A DNA stretch of 64,000 bases. Source: Dorea sp. AM10-31 (lineage in GTDB: Bacteria; Bacillota; Clostridia; Lachnospirales; Lachnospiraceae). The first letter of the stretch is position 1. Each line of letters opens with the position of its first letter. This document shows positions 43,386-53,151 of this stretch, piece by piece. The notes under the pieces are model-generated. The model was given only the letters and a program-made list of their open reading frames with translations, did no database searches and was not told the DNA's origin. Location of the stretch: the NCBI RefSeq assembly GCF_003435815.1, contig NZ_QTUV01000001.1, positions 186,001 to 250,000 of the forward strand, read 5' to 3'. A program made the translations under genes and the position numbers.

Positions 43386-44765
43386 ATGACTGAAACACAG
43401 ATTCATGAAATTGTTACTGCGCAGCGGGAGTATTTTTACACCGGCGCAACTTTAGATATTGATTTTCGCATCAACGCACTGAAGAAATTAAAAGCTTATG
43501 TGCAGTCTCACGAATCTGAGATTGCAAAAGCGATCGCACTTGATCTTGGGAAAAGTTCTTTTGAAAGTTATATGTGCGAAACCGGTATGGTTTTAAGCGA
43601 GCTTACACACATGTTGAAACACACACGCTCTTACGCGAAAGAAAAGCGTGTTCTGACTCCACTCGCACAGTTCCATTCCAGAAGCTACAAGAAGCCATCC
43701 CCTTACGGTGTGACTCTCATCATGAGCCCATGGAACTACCCATTCATGCTCACGATCGAGCCTCTGATAGACGCTATTGCAGCTGGTAATACTGCCGTTT
43801 TAAAACCAAGTGCTTACTCACCGCATACAAGCGAACTCATTAAAAAAATGGTTGCTAACTGCTTTGATCCGCAGTTTGTGACTGTCGTAACCGGTGGCCG
43901 TGCGGAAAACACCTGTCTTCTTGGCGAACATTTTGACTATATTTTCTTCACCGGAAGTCAGGCTGTTGGGAAAGAAGTTATGCGCCAGGCATCTGCAAAC
44001 CTGACTCCGGTCACACTGGAGCTCGGTGGCAAAAGTCCATGTATTGTTGAAAAAAGTGCAAACCTGAAACTTGCTGCAAAGCGAATTGTCTTCGGAAAGT
44101 TCTTAAATTGCGGACAGACCTGTGTTGCTCCGGATTATATTTACTGTGACCGCTCCATCAAGATCGACTTGATCCACGAGATCAAAAAACAAATGCAAAA
44201 ACAATACAAATCAGATCCTCTTTCCAATAAAAATTATGGAAAGATTATTAATGAGAAACATTTTGACCGTATTCTTGGGCTGATTGAACAGAATAAAGTC
44301 GTATATGGCGGGCAGAACGACCGCAGTCGTTTAAAGATTGCACCAACACTTATGGATAATGTTACTTTTGATGATGCAGTCATGTCAGAAGAAATCTTCG
44401 GACCGGTACTGCCGATCCTGACTTACGACAACCTTGATATGGTTATCGAAAAAATAAATTCCATGCCTCACCCGCTGGCTCTTTATCTGTTTACATCTGA
44501 TAAAGCCATCGCAAAAAAAGTGACTTCCCACTGCGGTTTCGGCGGCGGCTGTATTAACGACACGATCATCCACCTTGCCACAAGCAATATGGGATTTGGT
44601 GGCTTCGGTGAGAGCGGCATGGGTTCCTATCATGGATTAGATGGATTCCGCACTTTCTCGCATTACAAGAGTATTGTTGATAAGAAAACCTGGTTGGATC
44701 TTCCAATGCGCTACCAGCCTTACCGCAAGATCCACGACAAGCTGATCCATATGTTCCTGCGGTAA
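43386..44765 (+). CDS. Aldehyde dehydrogenase (NAD(P)-dependent)
   Basis: This 459-residue member of the ALDH3-like group oxidises aldehydes to acids. The start MTETQIHEIVTAQREYF at 43386 is chosen because AGGAGG lies 9 bases upstream; the earlier in-frame ATG lies inside the preceding gene. It shows VTLIMSPWNYPFML, FTGSQAVGKEV, catalytic Glu in TLELGGKSPCIV (about 209) and nucleophile Cys in FLNCGQTCVAPDY (about 245). A short hydrophobic tail (KLIHMFLR) ends it. With the adjacent alcohol dehydrogenase it could form an alcohol-aldehyde-acid detoxification or fermentation pair. Confidence 0.95.
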   Translation: MTETQIHEIVTAQREYFYTGATLDIDFRINALKKLKAYVQSHESEIAKAIALDLGKSSFESYMCETGMVLSELTHMLKHTRSYAKEKRVLTPLAQFHSRSYKKPSPYGVTLIMSPWNYPFMLTIEPLIDAIAAGNTAVLKPSAYSPHTSELIKKMVANCFDPQFVTVVTGGRAENTCLLGEHFDYIFFTGSQAVGKEVMRQASANLTPVTLELGGKSPCIVEKSANLKLAAKRIVFGKFLNCGQTCVAPDYIYCDRSIKIDLIHEIKKQMQKQYKSDPLSNKNYGKIINEKHFDRILGLIEQNKVVYGGQNDRSRLKIAPTLMDNVTFDDAVMSEEIFGPVLPILTYDNLDMVIEKINSMPHPLALYLFTSDKAIAKKVTSHCGFGGGCINDTIIHLATSNMGFGGFGESGMGSYHGLDGFRTFSHYKSIVDKKTWLDLPMRYQPYRKIHDKLIHMFLR

Positions 44766-44778
44766 GTGTTTCCTCCAT

Positions 44779-44807
44779 TTGCAAAATTAATATCTGCATT
44801 GTATAAT
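44779..44807 (+). promoter_or_regulatory. Promoter of the polysaccharide deacetylase gene
   Basis: TTGCAA, a 17-base spacer and a perfect TATAAT lie about 60 bases before the deacetylase ATG. Confidence 0.7.
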
Positions 44808-44867
44808 GTGAACACACTCCCAGGCTAGGTTTTTTCGGTTAAACAGGGAGACAGAGGGGACAAATTT

Positions 44868-45965
44868 ATGAAACACAAACACCAGAGAAATAAAATTCAA
44901 AGCAAGAAAACGCAAAGTGCCCACAAACAACACAATCAAAATTATTCACTCAGCAGCTCAGGGCACAGGCGCCATAACAACAGATCAGCTGTCTCTACAC
45001 AGGTACGCCGCCAGAAGCGTCTGCGTTGTGTGCTGACTGTCATTCTTCTGATCCTGCTTGCAGTTCTTGGTGCTGTTATCTTCTATAAACAGAAAGTACA
45101 GAAGCAGGAACGTGCTCAAATTACAGCCACAAAGCAAGCCAAAGAGAAAAAAGCAGAGGAAGAAAAGGCTAAGGCTGCGGAACAAAAAGCGAAAGCGGAG
45201 GAAGCTGCTAAAAAGAAAGCAGAAGAAGAGAAAAACTCACGTCTTAATAAGGATGTGCAGACTGCCGAAAATACAGCGACCGAACAGGATCATAAGACAA
45301 ACGGTCTGGCGATCTGCATGTATCACTACGTTTATGATAAGAATAATCCACCGAAAGAGCAGTTGAACAACAACTTCATCGAAGTTCATGATCTCGAAGC
45401 GGAACTGAAATACCTGACAGAAAATAACTACTACTTTCCTACCTGGGAAGAAGTCCGAAAATATGTCAAGGGCGAACTGCTTCTTCCAAAGAAGAGCGTT
45501 GTACTCACTTTTGATGATGGTGCGTACAGTTTCTTAAATCTGGGTGTACCGCTTTTCAACAAATATAAGGTTCCGGTAACTTCTTTCCTGATCGGTAATC
45601 TGGAAGGCAAGAAGAAGGTGAAAAAATATGCCAGCGAATATATGACATTCCAGTCCCATTCTTACAACATGCACCGGGGTGGCGGTAACATCGGACATGG
45701 CGGAATCTTCCCTGTCATGAACCACAATGATGCCGTTGCTGATCTTCAGAAATCGATCCGCATCGGTGGCAATTCCGATGCTTTTGCCTATCCGTACGGT
45801 GATTACAATGACAGTTGTATCCAGGCTGTAAAAGATGCCGGTTTCAAATGTGCGGTTACAACCGAATACGGTCGTGCCAAAGTCGGAGATGATCCACTTG
45901 TACTTCCTCGTATCCGTATGTTAAGAGGTCAGTCTTTAGACAGCTTCAAAAAACTGGTTGAGTAG
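44868..45965 (+). CDS. Membrane-anchored polysaccharide deacetylase
   Basis: This 365-residue protein has a basic cytoplasmic start (about 1-50), a single membrane helix (CVLTVILLILLAVLGAVIFY, about 54-73), a Lys/Glu/Ala-rich coiled stalk (about 80-125) and an outer NodB-type domain. The catalytic Asp-Asp motif is VLTFDDGAYSF (about 210), the His motif is FQSHSYNMH, and the end carries AFAYPYGDYND. It probably deacetylates GlcNAc of peptidoglycan or a surface glycan. GGGGAC precedes the ATG. Its last 37 bases overlap the convergent surface-protein gene. Confidence 0.92.
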   Translation: MKHKHQRNKIQSKKTQSAHKQHNQNYSLSSSGHRRHNNRSAVSTQVRRQKRLRCVLTVILLILLAVLGAVIFYKQKVQKQERAQITATKQAKEKKAEEEKAKAAEQKAKAEEAAKKKAEEEKNSRLNKDVQTAENTATEQDHKTNGLAICMYHYVYDKNNPPKEQLNNNFIEVHDLEAELKYLTENNYYFPTWEEVRKYVKGELLLPKKSVVLTFDDGAYSFLNLGVPLFNKYKVPVTSFLIGNLEGKKKVKKYASEYMTFQSHSYNMHRGGGNIGHGGIFPVMNHNDAVADLQKSIRIGGNSDAFAYPYGDYNDSCIQAVKDAGFKCAVTTEYGRAKVGDDPLVLPRIRMLRGQSLDSFKKLVE

Positions 45966-47767
45966 ATTACTCCACCAATAAGCAGAATACCAAGCACTGT
46001 TCCTGCGACTTTTCGAAGGAGCAGTGTTTTTGCTTGCTCTCTTTCTTTTTTCTTCTGCTCTTTCTTTATCTTCCTGGAACTGATATTGTCATTATCATCT
46101 TTTATAAATGGACGGATCAATGGCTCAACCAGCTTCTCCAGCACAGATTTTTTCTTTTGTACTGTAAAATGAATCGTTTTCACTGCCACATTTCCGGTCT
46201 GATCTTTTGCCTCAGCAATCACCTCATAATCACCTGCTTTCTTAATCGAAAATCCGGTCCTTGCTTTCCCTTGAACATGCTGTTGTTCTTTTCCATTAAT
46301 CTGCACCTTTCGGAGTATATCTTCTGTATCTTTAACTCCAATTTTAAATGTAAGATGTCCTTCATACTTTTCTCCTTCCTTTACGCCTTTAAACACAATC
46401 TCCGGTGCTGTATGATCAATTGTAAATACTGCTTTTGCGTGTGAGGTATTCCCGGCACGGTCTGTCGCATGCACTTCCAGTATGTGCTGTCCTTCTCTTG
46501 TCACCCGTTCTCCCATCGAATATAATCTTCCATCCAGCCTTACTTCATAATCGTAACCGGTAAAATCCTGTACGAGTTCTTCTTTTCTGTAATTCCATTC
46601 AAAGCTTTTTAGTTTTGCCTGATCCAGCGTATCCACATACCGGATCACCGGATTCTCCTGATCTACAATCACCTGAGTTGTCTGCTTTACTTCGTATCCT
46701 GCAGCGTCTTTTGCATAGATATGCAGCCGGTAAATTCCATCTTCACGCAGTCTGTGAACACTTCTCTTCATCTCTCCATGATCTTCCCACACCAGTAATT
46801 CCTGTGACTGCTTCCTGCCCTTTGTATTTTCATATTTTACTTCTGCATGAAATTCATCCAACACATTCTCTTCCTGCACCCTGTACACAGCAGTCAACGG
46901 TCTGCTTGTGATCATATATGGCGTCACACCTCTGATTTCAGCTTTTGGGGACTGATTATCAATATAAAGATTTCTTTCCTGCCTGTTCTGATTACCGGCA
47001 TGATCTCGCGTCTCAAAAAGAACCCGCACCGGTTTGCCATTTCTTGAAGACTGTCGGATTACAAAATTTCCACCTGCCTTTCCTATCTCTGTCTGCTTCT
47101 CTCCGTTTACATAGCATGATATGTTTTTTATTCCGCTGTATTCGTCTTTTGCATTTACATGTACTGTCGTTTCATTCCTGTGCCAGCTTTCAAATCCTCC
47201 ATCTGCCGATACTTGAAATTCCGGAGCAGACAGATCGATTCTGAATGTTTTCTCCCACTGGAAATCCTCTTGTTTTTCACCGTTTTCATCTTCCATCCAC
47301 ACGTCCAGTTCCTGTTCTCCCTGCCGAAACCAGTCTTTCGGAATGGTATATTTCTTATTTTCTTCCGTGAGTTTCCCTTTTCCCAGTACTTTATCCCCCT
47401 GTGTCAGCCGGAAGACTGTCTCCCCCCGTTTACTGACATGATGAAGAGTCACTTTCGGAATAGTCACATAATAACCATTTTCACCATCCGACTCTGAACA
47501 TTCTTTTTCAAATTTGATAATCGGCTCCGGTGGTGTCGGTTCTGGTTCCGGCGACGGCTCTGGTTCCGGCGACGGCTCCGGTTCCGGCGTTGGTTCTGGC
47601 GACGGCTCTGGCGACGGCTCCGATTCTGAACCTATTGCCTCTCCTTCTCTTCTGATCGTGATTTTTCCTACAGCCTTGTCTCCTGCATAAGACAGCATTG
47701 CCTGTTGTGCATAGATCATCGTGAGTACAAGTATCAGACATCCGATTGTTTTTATTCTTTTTCGCAT
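45929..47767 (-). CDS. Surface protein with Pro-Glu repeats and Ig-like domains
   Basis: This 612-residue protein has an N-terminal signal (IKTIGCLILVLTMIYAQQAML). An (EPSPEP)n low-complexity segment follows at about residues 50-83 (bases 47517-47628), then a series of beta-rich Ig-like domains with repeating text such as DRAGNTSHAKAVFTIDHTAPEI and DEYSGIKNISCYVNG. A C-terminal membrane helix (TVLGILLIGGVIYSTSF) and a basic linker before it complete the layout. It is probably anchored in the membrane and exposed outside. Its start overlaps the pseudokinase gene by 16 bases, so the two are co-translated. The function is unknown. Confidence 0.85.
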   Translation of the reverse strand: MRKRIKTIGCLILVLTMIYAQQAMLSYAGDKAVGKITIRREGEAIGSESEPSPEPSPEPTPEPEPSPEPEPSPEPEPTPPEPIIKFEKECSESDGENGYYVTIPKVTLHHVSKRGETVFRLTQGDKVLGKGKLTEENKKYTIPKDWFRQGEQELDVWMEDENGEKQEDFQWEKTFRIDLSAPEFQVSADGGFESWHRNETTVHVNAKDEYSGIKNISCYVNGEKQTEIGKAGGNFVIRQSSRNGKPVRVLFETRDHAGNQNRQERNLYIDNQSPKAEIRGVTPYMITSRPLTAVYRVQEENVLDEFHAEVKYENTKGRKQSQELLVWEDHGEMKRSVHRLREDGIYRLHIYAKDAAGYEVKQTTQVIVDQENPVIRYVDTLDQAKLKSFEWNYRKEELVQDFTGYDYEVRLDGRLYSMGERVTREGQHILEVHATDRAGNTSHAKAVFTIDHTAPEIVFKGVKEGEKYEGHLTFKIGVKDTEDILRKVQINGKEQQHVQGKARTGFSIKKAGDYEVIAEAKDQTGNVAVKTIHFTVQKKKSVLEKLVEPLIRPFIKDDNDNISSRKIKKEQKKKEREQAKTLLLRKVAGTVLGILLIGGVIYSTSFLKLSKD

Positions 47768-49314
47768 ACTTTTTCTCCTTTCATCTGAAATCCCTGTTCC
47801 TGTAAAAGTTTCCGGAAATCTTCATTTTTCTGTATATCCGTTCGATTTTTCACAGCTCTTTCTAATGCCTTCCTGCATGCTCCGCGGTTTTTTTCTTTCT
47901 CTTTGCATGTCACGCGCAATTTTAATACCTGTAATTCCAAGGAATCCGGATACTCTATCACTCCTTCCCGGATTCTGCGCATAGCATCATCATTTTTCTT
48001 ATCTGCCAGAAAAAGCTCTGTCACTTTGCGGTACAATTCTTCTCTCTCTGCTCTTTTCCCTTCCACTGCAAGCAGTTCTTCATACATTTTTGCAGCGTCA
48101 CTCTTTTTTCCATTCTGTTCATATGCCATTGCCATCCACTGCGTGACCTCTTCCTGCCCTTCTTTCTCCCCTAGTGCCCGATATTGTATCCCAAGCCTCA
48201 ATAATTCTTCCCGCTGTTCTTTCGCATCCAGACAGGTATATCCTTTGAGTACACACCGGTAGTAAATGGCATCTTCTTTCCCATCCAGCAGAAGTGCCGT
48301 CTGTTCAAGAGCCTGTTTTAGTTCTTCCTCCGGAAGTGTCTTCTCTGCAAGGCAGGCAGACACAGCTGCCATCCCTGCGGCGATCCCACTCTCTTTATCT
48401 GTCTTCTTTGTTCCGGCACACGCCGCCTCGAAATGCTGTCTGCTCTTCTCATAATCTTCCAGTTTCAAAAAATACAGGCTGCCAAGCTCCATTTCTGTAG
48501 TCTGCATCTGTTCTGCGGTTTCTTTTTTACCGGCTGTGTATGCAGCAGCCTCTTTTTCATCTATCCCTGTTTTGGTTTCTGCTGCTTTTACATCGTTCCC
48601 GGAATTTATAGCATGGGATTTTTCCGAATATGAATTTGTAGAATGGGAATTTTCGGCAAAGATACTTCGCCCAAGTATGATTACAACTACTGCTGCAGCT
48701 ATATAGAGCCATTTACGAAAATATTTTCCTTTTGATCGTTCTTTTTCTTCTTCGTTTTTGTATGATGGAATCATGCGCTTAATTTCCTGCGCAGACTGAC
48801 AGGCTTTCTTTGACTGCCGGTTCAGACATCTGGAAATAATCTTTTCCAGTTTCAGAATTTCCTTTTTGTTAAGATCTGGCAAAACTTCTGTCTCTGCCAG
48901 TAAATATTGATACGTGCGTGCCAGTCCGTACAAGTCTAATGTAACACTCGCGCGCTGATAGTAGGCTTCTTCCTCCGGCAGGAAATGCTCTCTTATAGTC
49001 CGCTTCTGCATACGGATCAGCATCTCCTGGTTGGATGCCGCCTTCAGATCAAGGAAATATAATTCCTCATCTTCTGCTATGATCATGCTGTATGGATTCA
49101 CATACTGATAACAAGGTGCACCCCTGCACTTGTGCACACACGCAAGCGTTCCTGCCATCTTACGCATCCATGCAAATAACTGTTCTTTCTCTATCTCTTT
49201 TTCTTCCCGTATATAACGGATGAGCGTTCTTCCTCTTACATACTCTGAACTGACATAACAACTCTCGCTGTGTTCGATCAGACGGAGTACATCGTATCCT
49301 TGTTCATATGCCAT
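47752..49314 (-). CDS. Membrane pseudokinase with TPR-like repeats
   Basis: This 520-residue protein starts as a kinase-fold domain (YVSSEYVRGRTLIRYIREEK; LACVHKCRGAPCYQYVNPYSMI; ELYFLDLKAA, about 1-165). The catalytic HRD is replaced by a Cys-Arg-Gly stretch and the DFG by DLK, so it should be catalytically dead. A membrane helix (WLYIAAAVVVIILGRSIF, about 203-220) is followed by an outer region of helical TPR-like repeats (FEAACAGTKK, VTQWMAMAYEQNGKK). AAAAGGAG precedes the ATG. Topology resembles EssB-like pseudokinases but no T7SS gene is nearby. It is coupled to the surface protein gene. Confidence 0.75.
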   Translation of the reverse strand: MAYEQGYDVLRLIEHSESCYVSSEYVRGRTLIRYIREEKEIEKEQLFAWMRKMAGTLACVHKCRGAPCYQYVNPYSMIIAEDEELYFLDLKAASNQEMLIRMQKRTIREHFLPEEEAYYQRASVTLDLYGLARTYQYLLAETEVLPDLNKKEILKLEKIISRCLNRQSKKACQSAQEIKRMIPSYKNEEEKERSKGKYFRKWLYIAAAVVVIILGRSIFAENSHSTNSYSEKSHAINSGNDVKAAETKTGIDEKEAAAYTAGKKETAEQMQTTEMELGSLYFLKLEDYEKSRQHFEAACAGTKKTDKESGIAAGMAAVSACLAEKTLPEEELKQALEQTALLLDGKEDAIYYRCVLKGYTCLDAKEQREELLRLGIQYRALGEKEGQEEVTQWMAMAYEQNGKKSDAAKMYEELLAVEGKRAEREELYRKVTELFLADKKNDDAMRRIREGVIEYPDSLELQVLKLRVTCKEKEKNRGACRKALERAVKNRTDIQKNEDFRKLLQEQGFQMKGEKVCEKE

Positions 49315-49453
49315 GTTGTTCTCCTTTTTATGAAATTTTATGTTGAGTTTTGTGTTAGATTTTAATCTGACTAAATTTTATTTAGAATTTCCTTTGACTC
49401 TCTAAGACTTATTGAGTGATTCTTATCATACTGGATTTATTTCTAAAATGCAA

Positions 49454-49511
49454 GCATTTTTTCTTCCGCAACCATAAATCTACCGACAGCTTCCTCCGGA
49501 TGCCATTGCAA
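49454..49511. repeat. Degenerate interspersed repeat, copy 2
   Basis: This block resembles 8815-8879 (GCATTTT ... ACCATAA ... CTCCGGA ... CAT-GCAA). It likewise borders the T-run of a minus-strand terminator. Confidence 0.4.
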
Positions 49512-49513
49512 CG

Positions 49514-49562
49514 AAAAAGCGCCTTCTCTCAAATGCCGGGGAAGACATCTGGAGAAGGTGCT
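49514..49562 (-). terminator. Terminator of the glpK-phosphofructokinase operon
   Basis: AGCACCTTCTC pairs with GAGAAGGCGCT (one GT pair) across a 23-base loop, followed by TTTTT on the minus strand, about 100 bases after the phosphofructokinase stop. Confidence 0.8.
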
Positions 49563-49660
49563 ATTGTCAATCACATTCTAGTTGTATTATAGCATTTTCA
49601 TACAATTTAATAAAATAAGTTATTTTTATATATTCAATTACTTATAGAATACATCTATGC

Positions 49661-50908
49661 CTAGCGTTGACTCAGTTCTTTTGGTGTATACAAATGACGT
49701 GGAATACCATCTACCATGACCGGTGACACATCTCCCTGGATCAACGGTCTTACATAAGAAATAAATTCGCCGGTGACATATGTTCCGTCTTCAGTAACCC
49801 ACTCTCTCGGAACTAATTTCTCGTCATTGGCAATCTTGTGAACATCTTTGACTTCGGTTCCACACTGATAAGGATCATCGGAAAGTCGCTGTAAAACAAC
49901 CATTTTACCGGAATCTCCTTCATCTGCTGCTTTCACTGCTGCACCGCCTACCTGATAAGCTTCCAGAATATCTACTCTGGATGAACAGTGGGACGCAGAT
50001 CTCTGCAAAGTACTTAACTCAATGGCACGTGTCTTGCATCCGATCTCGCCCGCAATATAGCTTGCAAGATAAGAAGCTGTACCGGATAACTGTTTGTGAC
50101 CGAATGCATCAACAAAATCAACGCTGTTTCCAAGTTCACATACATATTTGCCATCTGCTGTTCGTATTCCTTCCGATACAGCAACAACTACAGATGGCTT
50201 CTTCTCGAGCAGTTCACGCACACGTCTGCCAAATTCAGCAATGTCAAATGGCAGCTCCGGCAGATAGATCATATCCGGTCCTTCACAGTCTTCGCCTGCC
50301 GCAAGTGCACAAGCACCGGTAAGCCAGCCTGCGTTTCTTCCCATGATCTCTACAATGGATACCAGCCCTTTGCTGTATTCCAGGCAGAAACTGTCACGGA
50401 TGATCTCTTTCATAGACGTTCCGATATATTTTGCCGCACTTCCAAATCCCGGTGTATGATCCGTCAGCGCCAAGTCATTATCGATAGTCTTCGGACAGCC
50501 TACGAAACGTGTCGGATGTCCGGTAATGATCGCATAATCAGATAATTTTTTGATCGTATCCATGGAATCATTTCCACCGATATAGATAAATGCTTCTATG
50601 TCAAGCTTATCCAGGATTGCAAAAATCTTCTCATAGACGCTCTGATCTTCGTGGATTGCAGGCAGTTTATAACGGCAGGATCCTAAAAACGCTGCCGGTG
50701 TACGTTTTAACAGCTCCGCATCAAGCTCTGTCTTGATATGATCCGACAGATCAATGTATTTTTCCTGCATTAATCCCTGAATTCCGTGCAGCATTCCATA
50801 CACTTTCTTTGCTCCACGATCTTTTGCCGTGCGGTAAACACCCGCCAGACTTGAGTTGATTGCCGCTGTCGGTCCTCCCGACTGTCCTACAATTACATTT
50901 CCTTTCAT
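49661..50908 (-). CDS. Diphosphate-dependent type 6-phosphofructokinase
   Basis: This 415-residue phosphofructokinase phosphorylates fructose-6-phosphate in glycolysis, reversibly if PPi is used. It shows GQSGGPTAAIN at the N-terminus, IGGNDSMDT (about 107) and VGCPKTIDNDLALTDHTPGFGSAAKY (about 131). In ATP enzymes the two diagnostic positions are Gly; here they are Asp (GGNDS) and Lys (PKTIDND), the residues known to mark PPi dependence. The first Asp of the GGDDS form is Asn here, as in the TM0289-like clade. AAGGAG overlaps the stop of the upstream 55-aa gene, so it shares the glpK transcript. Confidence 0.9.
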   Translation of the reverse strand: MKGNVIVGQSGGPTAAINSSLAGVYRTAKDRGAKKVYGMLHGIQGLMQEKYIDLSDHIKTELDAELLKRTPAAFLGSCRYKLPAIHEDQSVYEKIFAILDKLDIEAFIYIGGNDSMDTIKKLSDYAIITGHPTRFVGCPKTIDNDLALTDHTPGFGSAAKYIGTSMKEIIRDSFCLEYSKGLVSIVEIMGRNAGWLTGACALAAGEDCEGPDMIYLPELPFDIAEFGRRVRELLEKKPSVVVAVSEGIRTADGKYVCELGNSVDFVDAFGHKQLSGTASYLASYIAGEIGCKTRAIELSTLQRSASHCSSRVDILEAYQVGGAAVKAADEGDSGKMVVLQRLSDDPYQCGTEVKDVHKIANDEKLVPREWVTEDGTYVTGEFISYVRPLIQGDVSPVMVDGIPRHLYTPKELSQR

Positions 50909-50911
50909 AAT

Positions 50912-51079
50912 TTATCTCTCCTTTCCTTCAGGCAGATGAGACTGTGCATAGGCTAATCCGCGCAGACAACCGTTCCCCGTTACATTAAATACCTGTCCGC
51001 CCTCGGCCTCTACAGTCAGACTGCAATGATTTTTACAAACCTCACAATTAAAATGAAATACTTCTACTTTTTTCTCCAT
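50912..51079 (-). CDS. 55-aa DUF1667-like cysteine protein
   Basis: This 55-codon gene lies between glpK and the phosphofructokinase gene. It encodes four Cys, three as FNCEVCKNHCSLTV near the N-terminus and one in VTGNGCLRGLAYA, and ends PEGKER. This matches the first half of DUF1667 (C-x2-C-x3-C, then GN-x-CxRG-x2-YA), a small putative iron-sulfur protein that usually accompanies glycerol-3-phosphate dehydrogenase genes. DUF1667 is normally about twice as long, so this may be a minimal or shortened form. It starts 11 bases after glpK; its stop is in the next gene's ribosome site. Confidence 0.7.
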   Translation of the reverse strand: MEKKVEVFHFNCEVCKNHCSLTVEAEGGQVFNVTGNGCLRGLAYAQSHLPEGKER

Positions 51080-51090
51080 ATCTTTTCGTT

Positions 51091-52614
<1,524 letters not shown>

Positions 52615-52724
52615 TTATTTTCCGCTCCTGCTGTTAACAGAATTCTCCAATATTAATACAACTACAATACCAGTTCTAATTCCATAAAGACTTTGTATCT
52701 TAGATGTATGTACTTTAAATATAT

Positions 52725-52748
52725 GCTATGGTGATATTATACCATAGC
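52725..52748 (-). promoter_or_regulatory. glpK promoter embedded in a palindrome
   Basis: GCTATGGT-N8-ACCATAGC is a perfect 8+8 inverted repeat. The extended -10 TGG TATAAT (52736-52744, minus strand) lies within it, so a repressor bound there would block the promoter. Confidence 0.55.
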
Positions 52749-52856
52749 ACAAAGCCTTTATACAATTATCAATGTGCGTTTCCATTGTATCTGTTCATTT
52801 ATTACTCTTAGGAAATACCGGCGAAGAATCCACCTGTGATGTTTCTGATGAAATAT

Positions 52857-52887
52857 AAAAAAAAGCACTTCTATCTGAAGTGCTTTT
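52857..52887 (-). terminator. Terminator after tRNA-Arg
   Basis: AAAAGCACTTC pairs perfectly with GAAGTGCTTTT (5-base loop); a T-run follows on the minus strand, 4 bases from the tRNA end. Confidence 0.9.
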
Positions 52888-52890
52888 AAA

Positions 52891-52964
52891 CGTGGGCGAG
52901 AGGATTCGAACCCCCGACCTTTTGGTCCGTAGCCAAACGCTCTATCCAGCTGAGCTACGCCCAC
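52891..52964 (-). tRNA. tRNA-Arg (anticodon ACG)
   Basis: A 74-nt cloverleaf has acceptor GTGGGCG/CGCCCAC, anticodon loop CTACGGA (anticodon ACG, probably modified to inosine, reading CGN), T-arm GGGGGTTCGAATCC and discriminator G. CCA is not encoded. Confidence 0.95.
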
Positions 52965-53007
52965 ATTTGCTGTTTTGTAACTGTGTTACTGTCTCACAGC
53001 AAAATTT

Positions 53008-53036
53008 ATTATATTGCATATGCTTTCATATGTCAA
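53008..53036 (-). promoter_or_regulatory. Consensus promoter of tRNA-Arg
   Basis: A perfect TTGACA, a 17-base spacer and a perfect TATAAT lie 44 bases before tRNA-Arg on the minus strand. Confidence 0.9.
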
Positions 53037-53151
53037 TACTTTTTTGATGTTTTTTTAAATTTTTTTCAAATTTTCTTTTTGATTTTTTCAAAACTTCTCA
53101 TTCTGGCCTTTTATAAACTATTATAAGCCCTTTAAAGACAGCTTTTATATG

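Noticed and set aside
44868..45240. Frameshifted Lys/Arg-rich protein in another frame of the deacetylase stalk
   Set aside because: The alternative frame is a by-product of the Lys/Glu-rich stalk codons, without a ribosome site.
47752..49314. Active Ser/Thr protein kinase or T7SS EssB
   Set aside because: HRD and DFG motifs are missing, and no EssA/EssC/WXG100 genes are nearby.
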